Assembly: GCA_003222275.1 (NCBI GenBank)
Contig: QHVJ01000152.1
Span: forward strand, 1 to 47,449
Reading direction: 5' to 3'
Length of the DNA stretch: 47,449 bases
Source: Acidobacteriota bacterium
GTDB taxonomy: Bacteria > Acidobacteriota > Vicinamibacteria > Fen-336
Position 1 is the first letter of the stretch. Each line of letters starts with the position of its first letter. Made by a program: the position numbers and the translations under genes. The notes below the pieces were generated by a model. It saw only the letters and a program-made list of their open reading frames with translations, was not told the origin of the DNA and did no database searches. Positions 7,544-15,982 of the stretch are shown one piece after another.

Positions 7544-10231
7544 TCACTCGTGCCGAAGCAACTGGGCCGGGTCGATCCCCAGCACGCGCCGGGCGGGAAC
7601 GTAGCAGGCGAGCATCGTGACGAGGCCGAGGCCCACGGCGACCGAGGTAAGCGTGAGCGGATCGAGCGGCGTCACCCCCAGCAGCACGCCGCGGATGACG
7701 CGTCCCGCGAAGTAGATGCCCGGCGCGCCCATCAGCACACCCGCCGTCACGAGGGATGCACCCTCTCGGAGGACGAGTCGCAGGAGCGCACGATGGTCGG
7801 CGCCCACGGCCAGCCTCAAAGCGAGCTCGTGGCGGCGGCGCATGACGGCGCCGGCCACGACGCCGTACAAGCCCATCGCGGCGAGGAGCAGCGCGCCGAG
7901 CGCGAATGCGGAGAGCAGCACGGCGCTGATGTGCTGGCGTCGCAGCGAGTGGTCGACCAGCTCCTCCATCGGACGGATCTCGGCCGCCACGAGGCGTGGA
8001 TCGATGCGACGTATCGCCTGTCGCACGTCCGGGATCAGGGCCCGCGGGTCCCCGCCCGTCCGAAGCACGAACGCGAGAGGCCGATAGCCGTCCGCGTGGA
8101 CGAAGATCTGGGGCCGCCCATCCTGATGGATGTCGTACAGACGCGCCTGCCGCACCACGCCCACGATCGTGAGGGTACGGTCCCCGATCCGTACTTCCGC
8201 GCCGAGGGGGCTGCCCGTGGGAAAGAACTGTCTCGCCAGCGCGCTGTCGATCAGGGCTTCGCGGACGTCGTCTCGGCGCGCGGGGTCGAGGGGGCGGCCG
8301 GCCAGCAGCCGAATGCCCATCACGTCGAGGTACGTGACTCGCGCTCCGATCTGATCGGCGAGCGGCGTGTCCCGATCGGCATCGCCGGTGTTGCCCGGCG
8401 CGCCCGGAAAGCTGATCGTCGTCTGATAGGCCCGCGCGGCAGCGAACGCCGGCAGCGGCCGCGGGCAGAGCGGAAGGACCGATGTCGCGCTGGCGCCGCT
8501 GACACCCGGCAACGCCGCCAGCTCCTGCTCGATCCGGTCCTGGAGCGCGATGACGTCTTCGATCTTGGGAAAGAACTCAGGCGGCATACGAACCCAGAAG
8601 CTGAGGATGCCTTCAGGCCGGAAGCCGGGGTCGACGCGCAGCAGCCGCTCGAAGCTGCGGACCACCAGCCCTCCCGCCGCGAGCAGCACGAGCGACACCG
8701 CCACCTGGGCCACCACCATGCCCCGCCGCAAGCGGCCGTGGCCGCCGCCGCCGCGGACCGCGCTGCTCGCGAGGAGTGAAGACAGCGAGGCGCGAGCCGC
8801 CCAGGTCGCCGGGGCCAGAGCCGCGAGAAGGCCGATCAACGTACCGGCCGCGATCACGACGCCGGCGATGCGGCCGTCCACGACGACCGCCTCGCGGCGC
8901 GGAAGGTCGAGCGGCGCCAGCGCGAGCAGGGCCCGCGTCGCCCAGAACGCGCCGAGTGCGGCCGCGAGTCCGCCGCCTGTCCCCAGCAGCGCCCCCTCGA
9001 AGAGCGTTGCGCGCACAATGGCGGCCCCGCTGGCGCCCAGGGCGCGCGAGACGGCCAGCTCCTGCTCGCGCTGAGAGGCGCGCGCGAGCAACACCGACGC
9101 GAGGTTCACCAGGAGCGCCAATACGAGGAACACGCCGCCGAGGGCGAGCGCCAGGAGGGCGGGCCGGATGCCGGATACGAGGTCGGACTTGAGTCCCAGC
9201 GGGTACAGTCTCAGCCCTCGGCCGTCGAAATCGCGCCTGTCCACGGCCCGGCCCACGCCTTCGACGGCGGCCGCCACCTGCTCGGGCGAGGTGCCTCGCC
9301 GCGCGCGGACGAGGCCCGCATAAGATCCGTCTCGCGGGCTCGCCTCATCGAGCCGGACACGAAACGGGATGAAGGCATCGGCCCGCTGCGGCGGCCCGGC
9401 GCTCTCGTTCCGGGCAAACACGAAGCCGCGCGGCAGGACGCCGATCACCTGGTAGGGTCGGTTGTTCAGGCGCACCCTTCGGCCGATGACCTCGGGATCG
9501 GCGCCGAGTCGATTCCACAGCTCATGCGTCAACACCATGACCGGCGACGCCCCCGGCCCCTCTTCGTCGGCGGCGAAAGCGCGCCCGGCGGGCGCCACGC
9601 CCAGCAGGTCGAACAAGCCCGGCGACGTGAACATCACCGGGATCTCGATTGGCTCCGCCCCCTCGCCGATGGCGAACGTCTGGAGCTGGCGCCCGAGGCC
9701 CACGACCTGCTCGATCACCCCGCCCGCCTTCTGAAGCTCCACGATGTCCGTCCCGGCCAGCATGCCGCGCTTGAGGTCGGCAATCGCGCCGTAATCCCGC
9801 CAGACGTAGTACAGGTCGTCCGGATCCCTGTACGGCATCGGGTCGATCAGGACCCTCTGGACGACGGTGTAGACGACGGCGGAAAGGCCGAGACCGAGCC
9901 CGAGTGTCGCCACGGTCGACACGACGAACGCCGGTGCGCGCATCAGCCGGCGGGTCGCGAGCTCCGCATCGCGGCCCCAGTTGCCGCGGCGCCGCCACGA
10001 TGCCGCGGGCCGCGCCCGCTCGCCGGGACCGTTGCGTAACGAGTCTACGAGCGCGCGCACCCACACCGCCGCGAGCCGGATGATGCCGCCGCGGTTCAGG
10101 GCCTCCCGCGCACGGTCGCGGTATGCCTCCACCACCGCGTCGCCCATTTCGTCGCGGAAGTCGGCTGGATAAAGCCGCTGCAGGAGCCTGAACCAGCGCT
10201 CCGACACGTCCAGCAGGCGATCGCCTCTCAT
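7544..10231 (-). CDS. ADOP family permease with N-terminal prefix domain, PadR-coupled
   Basis: 895 residues. Residues 1-75 (ERWFRLLQRLYPADFRDEM, then EAYRDRAREALNRGG) form a soluble helical prefix ahead of TM1 at about 100-130, of a type different from the prefix in the genes at 30247 and 33330. Then follow a MacB-like periplasmic domain, an FtsX block (LVNLASVLLARASQREQELA), a second periplasmic domain, and a C-terminal FtsX block (RRRHELALRLAVGADHRAL). It ends VLGIDPAQLLRHE. Its ATG overlaps the stop of the PadR gene (ATGA), so the two are translationally coupled. No ABC ATPase is adjacent. Role is inferred only: membrane protein responding to or exporting a hydrophobic compound. Confidence 0.92.
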   Translation of the reverse strand: MRGDRLLDVSERWFRLLQRLYPADFRDEMGDAVVEAYRDRAREALNRGGIIRLAAVWVRALVDSLRNGPGERARPAASWRRRGNWGRDAELATRRLMRAPAFVVSTVATLGLGLGLSAVVYTVVQRVLIDPMPYRDPDDLYYVWRDYGAIADLKRGMLAGTDIVELQKAGGVIEQVVGLGRQLQTFAIGEGAEPIEIPVMFTSPGLFDLLGVAPAGRAFAADEEGPGASPVMVLTHELWNRLGADPEVIGRRVRLNNRPYQVIGVLPRGFVFARNESAGPPQRADAFIPFRVRLDEASPRDGSYAGLVRARRGTSPEQVAAAVEGVGRAVDRRDFDGRGLRLYPLGLKSDLVSGIRPALLALALGGVFLVLALLVNLASVLLARASQREQELAVSRALGASGAAIVRATLFEGALLGTGGGLAAALGAFWATRALLALAPLDLPRREAVVVDGRIAGVVIAAGTLIGLLAALAPATWAARASLSSLLASSAVRGGGGHGRLRRGMVVAQVAVSLVLLAAGGLVVRSFERLLRVDPGFRPEGILSFWVRMPPEFFPKIEDVIALQDRIEQELAALPGVSGASATSVLPLCPRPLPAFAAARAYQTTISFPGAPGNTGDADRDTPLADQIGARVTYLDVMGIRLLAGRPLDPARRDDVREALIDSALARQFFPTGSPLGAEVRIGDRTLTIVGVVRQARLYDIHQDGRPQIFVHADGYRPLAFVLRTGGDPRALIPDVRQAIRRIDPRLVAAEIRPMEELVDHSLRRQHISAVLLSAFALGALLLAAMGLYGVVAGAVMRRRHELALRLAVGADHRALLRLVLREGASLVTAGVLMGAPGIYFAGRVIRGVLLGVTPLDPLTLTSVAVGLGLVTMLACYVPARRVLGIDPAQLLRHE

Positions 10232-10593
10232 TTCGTTGCTTTGGCGAGCAGGCCGCCGATGCGCGCCGCCCGTGTCAGGGCTTCCAGCCGTCGCGCCTCC
10301 GCCCTCGCCATGCGCCGGCCGGCATCCGTGATGCGGTAGTAATTGCGACGCTCGTCGCCCGCGTCCGCCGCCGGCCGGCGGGCCGCCGCCTCTATCAGCC
10401 GGTTCTCCACCATGCGCGCCAGCGCCCGGTACATCGTGCCGACGTCGGGCACCGCCTTTTCATCGCGCGCTTCGATGTCCTGGATGATTCCGTAGCCATG
10501 CCGCTCGCCCGCGGCGAGGCTGAGCAGGATGTGAAACTCTACGCGCCGCAGCGGCAGGCTCTCCCTCTCGCGGCGGTCTCGATCCATACCCAT
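10228..10593 (-). CDS. PadR family transcriptional regulator
   Basis: 121-residue PadR-type winged-helix protein: FHILLSLAAGERHGYGIIQDI at the start, VGTMYRALARMVENRLIEAA as recognition helix and wing, RRNYYRITDAGRRMARAE next, and a short dimerisation helix. Start ATG 10593 is preferred to ATG 10614 because AGGGGGAAGG lies immediately upstream with good spacing. The stop overlaps the start of the ADOP permease. Members repress their own operon and release DNA on binding a small hydrophobic ligand. The palindrome at 10621-10654 is the probable operator. Confidence 0.9.
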   Translation of the reverse strand: MGMDRDRRERESLPLRRVEFHILLSLAAGERHGYGIIQDIEARDEKAVPDVGTMYRALARMVENRLIEAAARRPAADAGDERRNYYRITDAGRRMARAEARRLEALTRAARIGGLLAKATK

Positions 10594-10620
10594 GGATGCC
10601 TTCCCCCTGGCCATGTCGGT

Positions 10621-10654
10621 TAGATGTGGCGTACATATATGCGCCACACATCTA
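10621..10654 (-). promoter_or_regulatory. Inverted repeat, probable PadR operator
   Basis: TAGATGTGGCG at 10621-10631 is mirrored by CGCCACACATCTA at 10642-10654, giving 11-bp arms with a two-base AC bulge in the right arm around an AT-rich centre (TACATATATG). It lies 28-61 bases upstream of the PadR start, where the promoter is expected. The ATGT...ACAT outline fits known PadR sites. Binding is inferred. Confidence 0.55.
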
Positions 10655-10848
10655 ACGGCTGGCCATTGCCGCAGCAATCGTCATGCCACTTCCCCGCCGT
10701 TGCGAATCACGGCCTTGCGGAATGCGCCGACGAATCTTCGCTGCTCCTGTCCGAGCGTGGGACGGGAGGATCCCATCTCCGGACACCGGCGACTCGCATT
10801 CGTAGGCTCAAGACCGGCCCTCAGGTCCATGGATGAACTTATGGCCAC

Positions 10849-10865
10849 TTCGACAAGCTCGGGGT
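10849..10865 (+). repeat. Short dispersed-repeat-like sequence
   Basis: TTCGACAAGCTCGGGGT belongs to a type of intergenic sequence (TTCGACAAGCTCAGGGT-like) that is scattered in many high-GC genomes. A diverged inverted relative, TTCACCAGCTCTGGGT on the minus strand, lies at 11806-11821 on the other side of the EamA gene. With only two diverged copies in view the repeat status is tentative. The rest of 10655-10891 shows nothing further. Confidence 0.25.
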
Positions 10866-10891
10866 CATGCCGCGCGAGTTGCCGAAAGGGC

Positions 10892-11767
10892 CTAGTGGGT
10901 GGAGGAGGCCCGGCCGTCGGTCGACAACCACGAGCCGCCCAGAATGAGGAGCAACCCGGCAATCGACATGCTCCCGAGGCGCTCGGCGAGCGCGAGCACG
11001 CCGATGACGACGGCCACGACGGGGTTCACGTAGGTGATCACGCTTGCCCGACTTGGTCCGACCTCGGTGATGAGCCGAAAGAAGACGACGAGCCCCAGCG
11101 CCGTGCAGATCACCCCAAGCACGACGATGGACGCGAGGGCGGCTGGGCCGGGCATCCGGTGAGGCGGTGTCGCGAGCGCCGCGGGGAGCAAGGCGATCGC
11201 GGCCACGGTCAGGCTCGCGGCGACGGGTCCCAGCGGATCGAGATCGGTCAGGTAGCGGCTGACGATGATCGGCGCAATGGCGTAACCCAGCGTCGCCAAC
11301 AGCACCATCGCCGCGCCGAGCAGCTCTCCCGGCCTCCCCGCGACGTCGACGCCGAGCAGGGCAACGACTCCTCCGAATCCGATCACCAGTCCGAGCAGCC
11401 TCCGCCCGGTCGGCCGGTCCGCAGGAGACAGACGCATCGACAATAGGGCGACCAGCAGGGGCATGGTCGCGACGAGAATTGCGGCCAGTGATGACGTGAT
11501 GTACCTCTCGCCGACGGCGATCAGCACGAAGGGCACGGCGACCTCGCACGCGGCATAGCCCACGATGGCCCCTGCGCGCCCACGCAGGCCGCGGAGGGCG
11601 CCTCTGTGCCAGGCCAGGGGCACCAGGAGCGCGGCGGCGAGCGCGATCCGCGACCACGCCACGAACGCAGGCGGCACGTTCGCGTCGACCGCGACTTTGA
11701 TGAACAGATACGGGACCCCCCAGATGATGGAACTGAGAATGAAGAGAACCCACGCGCGGGGGCTCAC
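10892..11767 (-). CDS. EamA/DMT family transporter
   Basis: 291-residue inner-membrane protein of the drug/metabolite transporter superfamily with two EamA repeats and about ten membrane segments. The first, AWVLFILSSIIWGVPYLFI, carries the family's IWG motif; the second repeat begins GAAMVLLATLGYAIAPIIV and ends near VVIGVLALAERLGSMSIAG. GTG 11767 gives the standard family length. An ATG at 11902 would add 45 unrelated residues partly encoded by repeat-like DNA, so I reject it, although no strong ribosome-binding site supports the GTG. Members export amino acids or metabolites; substrate unknown. No operon partner is visible. Confidence 0.85.
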   Translation of the reverse strand: MSPRAWVLFILSSIIWGVPYLFIKVAVDANVPPAFVAWSRIALAAALLVPLAWHRGALRGLRGRAGAIVGYAACEVAVPFVLIAVGERYITSSLAAILVATMPLLVALLSMRLSPADRPTGRRLLGLVIGFGGVVALLGVDVAGRPGELLGAAMVLLATLGYAIAPIIVSRYLTDLDPLGPVAASLTVAAIALLPAALATPPHRMPGPAALASIVVLGVICTALGLVVFFRLITEVGPSRASVITYVNPVVAVVIGVLALAERLGSMSIAGLLLILGGSWLSTDGRASSTH

Positions 11768-11957
11768 CGCGTGGAACGGGTCCTTCCCGAGAAGACGCGA
11801 CCGGCACCCAGAGCTGGTGAAAGGCTTGACTTCAACGAGGCGGCCTGCGTGATGAACCGGCGCTGGCGTCTCGCACCACGGCAACACCTTCCGAAGACTC
11901 AATGGTCTCGCGATGGTCCAGTGGCACTCGCGTATAAACGAAGCCGCTGACGATGAG

Positions 11958-14396
11958 TCAACCCGCGCGAAGCATGATCACAGGATCGACCCTCGTAGCT
12001 CGTCGCGCCGGCAGATACGACGCCAGCGCCGATGCCCCGACCAGCAACAAGGCCGCCGCCACCATCGAGGTCGGATCCAGCCAATGCACCTCGAACAGCA
12101 GGGCACGCACGACGCGCGATGCCGTCGCGGCGCCGACGAGGCCGATGGCCGCACCGAGTCCCGCGAGCCGCAACCCGTCTCCGACGACGAGGCGCCGCAC
12201 GTCCGATGCCGTCGCACCGAGCGCGACACGGATGCCGATCTCCGTGTAGCGCTGACGTACCGAGGCGCCCATCAGCGCGTACAATCCGATCGCCGCCAGC
12301 AGCCACGCCGCCACGCCGAAGACGCCGATCAGGAACGCATTGAAGCGCGGACGGGCGAGGGGGCCTTCGAGCAGCTCCGCGAAGCGCGCGATGCGCATCA
12401 CTTCGACGGCCGGGTCCACCGTCCGGACGCGGTCGCGGACGAGCGCGGCTACCGCAGCGGTGGGCGAGCCCGTCCGCAGCACGATGAAGTCCGGCGTGAA
12501 CATGAATTGGGTGGCCGGCAGATAGAGGGTCGCGCGAGGCTCGCGAAGCTCACGATAGCGCGTTCGCCGCGCGACTCCCACGACCTCTCGCCACGGATCC
12601 CGCGAGTTCGCGCCGCCAAGTCTTATCCGCTTGCCGATCGCGTCCTCGCCTGGCCATGTGCGCGCGGCGACGTCCTCGCTGACGATGACGACGTTGGGCG
12701 CGCCCTGACGGTCGTCCCGCGTGAACGCGCGGCCCCGCACGAACGCGACGCCGAAAGTGGCGAAGTAGTTCGGTTGAATCGATTCCAGGTTGAGCGACGA
12801 GTTCGTCGCCGCACGTTCCGCGCCCTGGCCCTCCGCGGTGAACGCCGGCGCATCCCAGCCGGCCGTACCCGCGAAAGGCGGCGTGTTGACGGGCGTGGCC
12901 CCATCGATGCCGGGCGCCATTTCGAGCGCGGCGACGACATCATCGAGAAACTGCAGCTGTCGTCCGGGTTCGGCGTACTTCGTTGGCGGCAAGGCGAGCT
13001 GCGCCAGGACCAGTCGGTCCGCGGCCAGCCCCATGTCCACGGCCTGGAGCTGGAGAAGAGTGCGCGTCAGCAGGCCCGCCGCGGCCACCACGGTCACCGC
13101 GAGTGCGACCTGCGCAACGACAAGTGCGCGGCGGCCGTGGCGGGTCGCGGGTTGGGTTGAGCCGCGCCCACCGGTCCTCAGTTGTAGGATCGGATCGGTG
13201 CGAGCGGCGGAGAGCGCCGGCGCCAGGCCCGCCAACGCCGCGGTGACGAAGGCCACGGCGATCGTGAAGAACAGAACGCCCACATCGATGCGGACCGATT
13301 CCCCTTGGGGCATTTCGCCGGGCACGAGCGCCATCAGTGCCGGCAGGATGCACCATGAGACACCCAGGCCGACCCCACCCGCAGCGAGGGCCAGTACTGC
13401 GCTCTCGGCAAGCACTTGGCGCGCAATCCGGCCTCGACTGGCGCCCAGTGCGGCGCGCACTGCCATCTCCAGTCGCCTTGCTTCCCCACGCATGAGCAGG
13501 AGATTCGCGACGTTCGCGCTGGCGATAAGCAGTACCAGGCCGACCGTCCCGAAGAGCACGAGCATGGCCGTGCGCACATCACCAACCACCACATCCTCGT
13601 AGGAGCGCACGACGGGGGTGAGACCCCGGGTGGCGCCGGGGGGAGCGTCGGGCTCGAGTCGCGTCATCAGCCCGTGCAGCTCACTTTTCGCCTGCTCGAT
13701 CGTCGCGCCGTAGCGCAGCCTCGCGATCATGTCGACATACGGCACGAAGTCCTTGCTCGTCACCGTGGACTTCAGCGCCGCGACGGTGATCCACGCCTCC
13801 GACCCGCGCGGGTAGTCGAACCCGGGCGGCATCACACCCACGATCCGGAACGGCCGTTCACGCAGCGTGAGCATCCGGTCGAGGACGTCGATCGCTCCGC
13901 CGTACCGGCGTTGCCACAGGCCGTGGCTGATCACGAGTACGTTCTCCGCCCCGTCGAGATCGTCGTCGCGATCGAGCGTTCGCCCCCGGATCGGCTGAAC
14001 GCCGACGGTGCCGAAGAAGTCGCCCGTGACCGATACACACTGGAGGAAGGCGGCGGAGTCGTTCTCGACCGCGAGGTACGGCCACGCGCCGTTGTAGTCG
14101 ACGCCGGCTACGTTCTCGAGCAGCCGGCTATGGGCCCTGAGCACCTCGAGCTCGGGCGCTCGGAACGGGTAGTGCCCGAAGCCGGAGGAGGCCAGCTCCT
14201 TCCAGGCCACGAGCAACTTCTCCTGGTCTCGTACCGGGAGTGGCCGCAAGAGCACTCCCTGGACCAGCGCAAACATCACCGTCGTCGCGGTGATTCCCAG
14301 GGCCAACGTGAGGACGGCCGCCGCCGTGAAGCCCTTCGCGCGACGCAAGCCGCGCCCGGCGACGGAAAGATCTTGCTGCCACTGGTCGAGAAGCAT
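11958..14396 (-). CDS. ADOP family duplicated orphan permease (no prefix domain)
   Basis: 812 residues, same length and layout as the gene at 4364: an amphipathic start (MLLDQWQQDLSVAGRGLRR) leads directly into TM1 (GFTAAAVLTLALGITATTV), then a periplasmic MacB domain, an FtsX block with ANVANLLLMRGEARRLEMAV, a second periplasmic domain, and a C-terminal FtsX block with YTEIGIRVALGATASDV. It ends RVDPVIMLRAG. No prefix domain, no PadR and no ATPase partner. Immediately upstream, 14456-14500 encodes what looks like the tail of another ADOP gene in the same orientation, so a tandem array was probably reduced by deletion. Confidence 0.92.
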   Translation of the reverse strand: MLLDQWQQDLSVAGRGLRRAKGFTAAAVLTLALGITATTVMFALVQGVLLRPLPVRDQEKLLVAWKELASSGFGHYPFRAPELEVLRAHSRLLENVAGVDYNGAWPYLAVENDSAAFLQCVSVTGDFFGTVGVQPIRGRTLDRDDDLDGAENVLVISHGLWQRRYGGAIDVLDRMLTLRERPFRIVGVMPPGFDYPRGSEAWITVAALKSTVTSKDFVPYVDMIARLRYGATIEQAKSELHGLMTRLEPDAPPGATRGLTPVVRSYEDVVVGDVRTAMLVLFGTVGLVLLIASANVANLLLMRGEARRLEMAVRAALGASRGRIARQVLAESAVLALAAGGVGLGVSWCILPALMALVPGEMPQGESVRIDVGVLFFTIAVAFVTAALAGLAPALSAARTDPILQLRTGGRGSTQPATRHGRRALVVAQVALAVTVVAAAGLLTRTLLQLQAVDMGLAADRLVLAQLALPPTKYAEPGRQLQFLDDVVAALEMAPGIDGATPVNTPPFAGTAGWDAPAFTAEGQGAERAATNSSLNLESIQPNYFATFGVAFVRGRAFTRDDRQGAPNVVIVSEDVAARTWPGEDAIGKRIRLGGANSRDPWREVVGVARRTRYRELREPRATLYLPATQFMFTPDFIVLRTGSPTAAVAALVRDRVRTVDPAVEVMRIARFAELLEGPLARPRFNAFLIGVFGVAAWLLAAIGLYALMGASVRQRYTEIGIRVALGATASDVRRLVVGDGLRLAGLGAAIGLVGAATASRVVRALLFEVHWLDPTSMVAAALLLVGASALASYLPARRATRVDPVIMLRAG

Positions 14397-14455
14397 GGGC
14401 CCTCGATTCAGGAGAACGGCTCAATGATGGCAGAAAGGCAGAGCGTGGCAAGGAT

Positions 14456-14500
14456 CTACTCCTGCCGAAGCAGCCGTGCCGGGTCCAGACGGCAGGCGTT
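14456..14500 (-). pseudogene. C-terminal scrap of another ADOP permease
   Basis: Reading leftward, 14 codons and a TAG spell NACRLDPARLLRQE-stop. ADOP permeases in this window end in the same way (IDPAQLLRHE; IDPMRALRCE). No ADOP sequence precedes it, so only the tail is left, 60 bases upstream of the intact ADOP start at 14396. Within 14397-14772 I otherwise see only the promoter described at 14679; the frame starting ATG 14608 (MFTFLNELRFVGR) is too short to call. Confidence 0.5.
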
Positions 14501-14678
14501 CGAATCGCGTGGGGCGCACCACCTAATCCACTGATACAGCGACCACTCTTGCGGGCTTCGCTCCAGACGCTCGTGTGCCTGGAGACGACTCGAGCACGAG
14601 AGCGCCGATGTTCACCTTCTTGAATGAGCTCAGGTTCGTGGGACGCCCGTCCCGCGATCAGAAGAAACTTTTCCCGCG

Positions 14679-14705
14679 TGTCGATCCGGCCGGGGCCCGT
14701 TCGTT
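14679..14705 (+). promoter_or_regulatory. Candidate ECF42-type promoter of the YCII/DGPF gene
   Basis: TGTCGA at 14679-14684, a 17-base spacer, then CGTT at 14702-14705. From memory, ECF42 sigma factors, whose conserved partner genes encode DGPF (YCII) proteins, use TGTCGA and CGTC-like boxes. The next gene is a DGPF gene 67 bases on. No ECF42 sigma gene is in the window, so it would act from elsewhere. Confidence 0.5.
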
Positions 14706-14772
14706 GCTATGTTGAGAGGCAAGCGGTGGCCCGGCCCGGCAACCCCGCGGAAAGCCTCAAGGAGATGAACCG

Positions 14773-15207
14773 ATGCGCGTGATGGTGATCGTCAAGGCGA
14801 CCAGGAACTCCGAGGCCGGTGCCCTGCCCAGCGAGAAGCTCCTGGCCGACATGGGGAAGTTCAACGAGGAGCTGGTGAAGGCGGGAGTGATGCTCGCGGG
14901 CGAGGGGCTCCAGCCGAGCTCCAAGGGCAAGCGCGTGGTCTTCTCCGGCGGGAAGAAGACGGTCGTGGACGGCCCGTTCGCCGAGACCAAGGAGCTCGTC
15001 GCTGGCTTCTGGCTCTGGCAGGTCAAGTCCATCGAGAAGGCCGTCGAGTGGGTCCGGCGCTGCCCCGACCCGATGCCCGGCGAGGAGTCGACCATCGAGA
15101 TCCGGCCGGTGATCGAGGTTGAGGACTTCGGGAAGGAGTTCACGCCTGAGCTCCGCGCGCAGGAGGAGCGTCTCCGCGCGGAGATCGAGCGGCAGCGCAA
15201 GTCGTAA
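14773..15207 (+). CDS. YCII/DGPF-domain protein
   Basis: 144-residue YCII-related protein with the eponymous motif VVDGPFAETKELVAGFWLW at about 64-82. It opens MRVMVIVKATRNSEAG, contains FNEELVKAGVMLAGEGLQPS and finishes with a charged helix typical of the subgroup. ATG 14773 follows CAAGGAG. Such proteins are small cytosolic alpha-beta barrels of unproven activity and are usually co-regulated by ECF42 sigma factors, which the upstream promoter supports. Two codons after its stop, in the same frame, begins the C-terminal half of a VOC gene, so the former operon neighbour has lost its front. Confidence 0.9.
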   Translation: MRVMVIVKATRNSEAGALPSEKLLADMGKFNEELVKAGVMLAGEGLQPSSKGKRVVFSGGKKTVVDGPFAETKELVAGFWLWQVKSIEKAVEWVRRCPDPMPGEESTIEIRPVIEVEDFGKEFTPELRAQEERLRAEIERQRKS

Positions 15208-15213
15208 ACGAAC

Positions 15214-15513
15214 GAGCACGACCAAGCCGAGCTGGACCGCTACTGGAACGGCCTCCTCGCCGGAGCAGGCAAGGCGCAGGCGTGCGGCTGGCTCATCGAC
15301 AGGTTCGGGCTGAGGTGGCAGATCGTCCCCGCGGTCCTGAACGAGATGATGCGGGACAAGGACCCCGCTCGGTCCAGGCGGGTGACGGACGCGATGCTGA
15401 AGATGGTCAAGCTCGACATCGCGGCCCTCGAGAAGGCGTACCGCCCCGAGGCGAAGCTCACCGCGTTTCGCGATCTCGTGCACCCGCGGCTCGCCGCCGC
15501 CAACCTACGGTGA
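15214..15513 (+). pseudogene. VOC (PhnB-like) gene, C-terminal part only
   Basis: The frame 15214-15513 has no start codon near its beginning yet reads as the rear of a PhnB/3-dmu-9-like VOC protein: AELDRYWNGLLAGAG, then CGWLIDRFGLRWQIVPAVL, then a tail with DAMLKMVKLDIAALEKAY. The intact paralogue at 1624-2100 shows the same blocks (DRYWNAIVGNGG, CGWCKDRWGLSWQITP, MKKIDIATIEAA) after about 90 residues that are missing here. It follows the YCII stop in the same frame, separated by TAA ACG AAC. I infer a deletion of the intergenic region and front of the VOC gene. Confidence 0.75.
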
Positions 15514-15526
15514 TCCGTCCGCTTCC

Positions 15527-15982
15527 TTATCGCTGGCTCTTCACCAGGCCTCGGATGGTCGTGGTCCCCGCGCCAGGGACAGTTGCCGGGACCGTCGTGA
15601 AATATGCCTCATCACCCTTGCTCACGATCACGAAATCGAAGTGCTCGTCGGGCGCCCCGGTAACGACGCAGTCCGCGTGGCCGGTGCCGTCGTCGTTCAC
15701 CGAATAGGTGCACGTGAAGGTCTGCCGCAGGGCGGTTCCTCCGACGACGAGCGTGCGCAAGCCGTCTTCGATCCTGCCGCTTCCGTCTGCCGTGAACCGG
15801 CCCGTGGCAGCCACGGGCGCGCCGGGAGAGGTGGCTGTGGTTCCTACAAATCCGTCGAAGGCGAACCCGTACGGACCCTTGATATCGTGCGCGCTGAAGT
15901 TCGCGTCCGCGAGAGCGACCGGTACCGCACACGCGAGGCAGGCAACGGCAAACACCAGAAACTTGCACACAGTCTTCGTCAT
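15527..15982 (-). CDS. Small secreted protein of unknown function
   Basis: 151 residues. ATG 15982 follows GAGGAGGAG, which settles the start against longer frames. The signal peptide is MTKTVCKFLVFAVACLACAV ending ALA. The mature part starts ANFSAHDIKGPYGFAFDGFV, includes ATGRFTADGSGRIEDG and LRQTFTCTYSVNDDGTGHAD. The pattern GxYxFxFxGF followed by GxFTADGxGxI is one I associate with secreted beta-rich proteins of acidobacteria, often in families with several copies. The two cysteines in TCTYSVNDDGTGHADC may form a disulfide. No function is known to me. Confidence 0.75.
   Translation of the reverse strand: MTKTVCKFLVFAVACLACAVPVALADANFSAHDIKGPYGFAFDGFVGTTATSPGAPVAATGRFTADGSGRIEDGLRTLVVGGTALRQTFTCTYSVNDDGTGHADCVVTGAPDEHFDFVIVSKGDEAYFTTVPATVPGAGTTTIRGLVKSQR

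Noticed and set aside
14608..14712. Short frame MFTFLNELRFVGR... as an ADOP N-terminus remnant
   Set aside because: Similarity to ADOP starts is limited to a few residues, and it overlaps the ECF42-like promoter.
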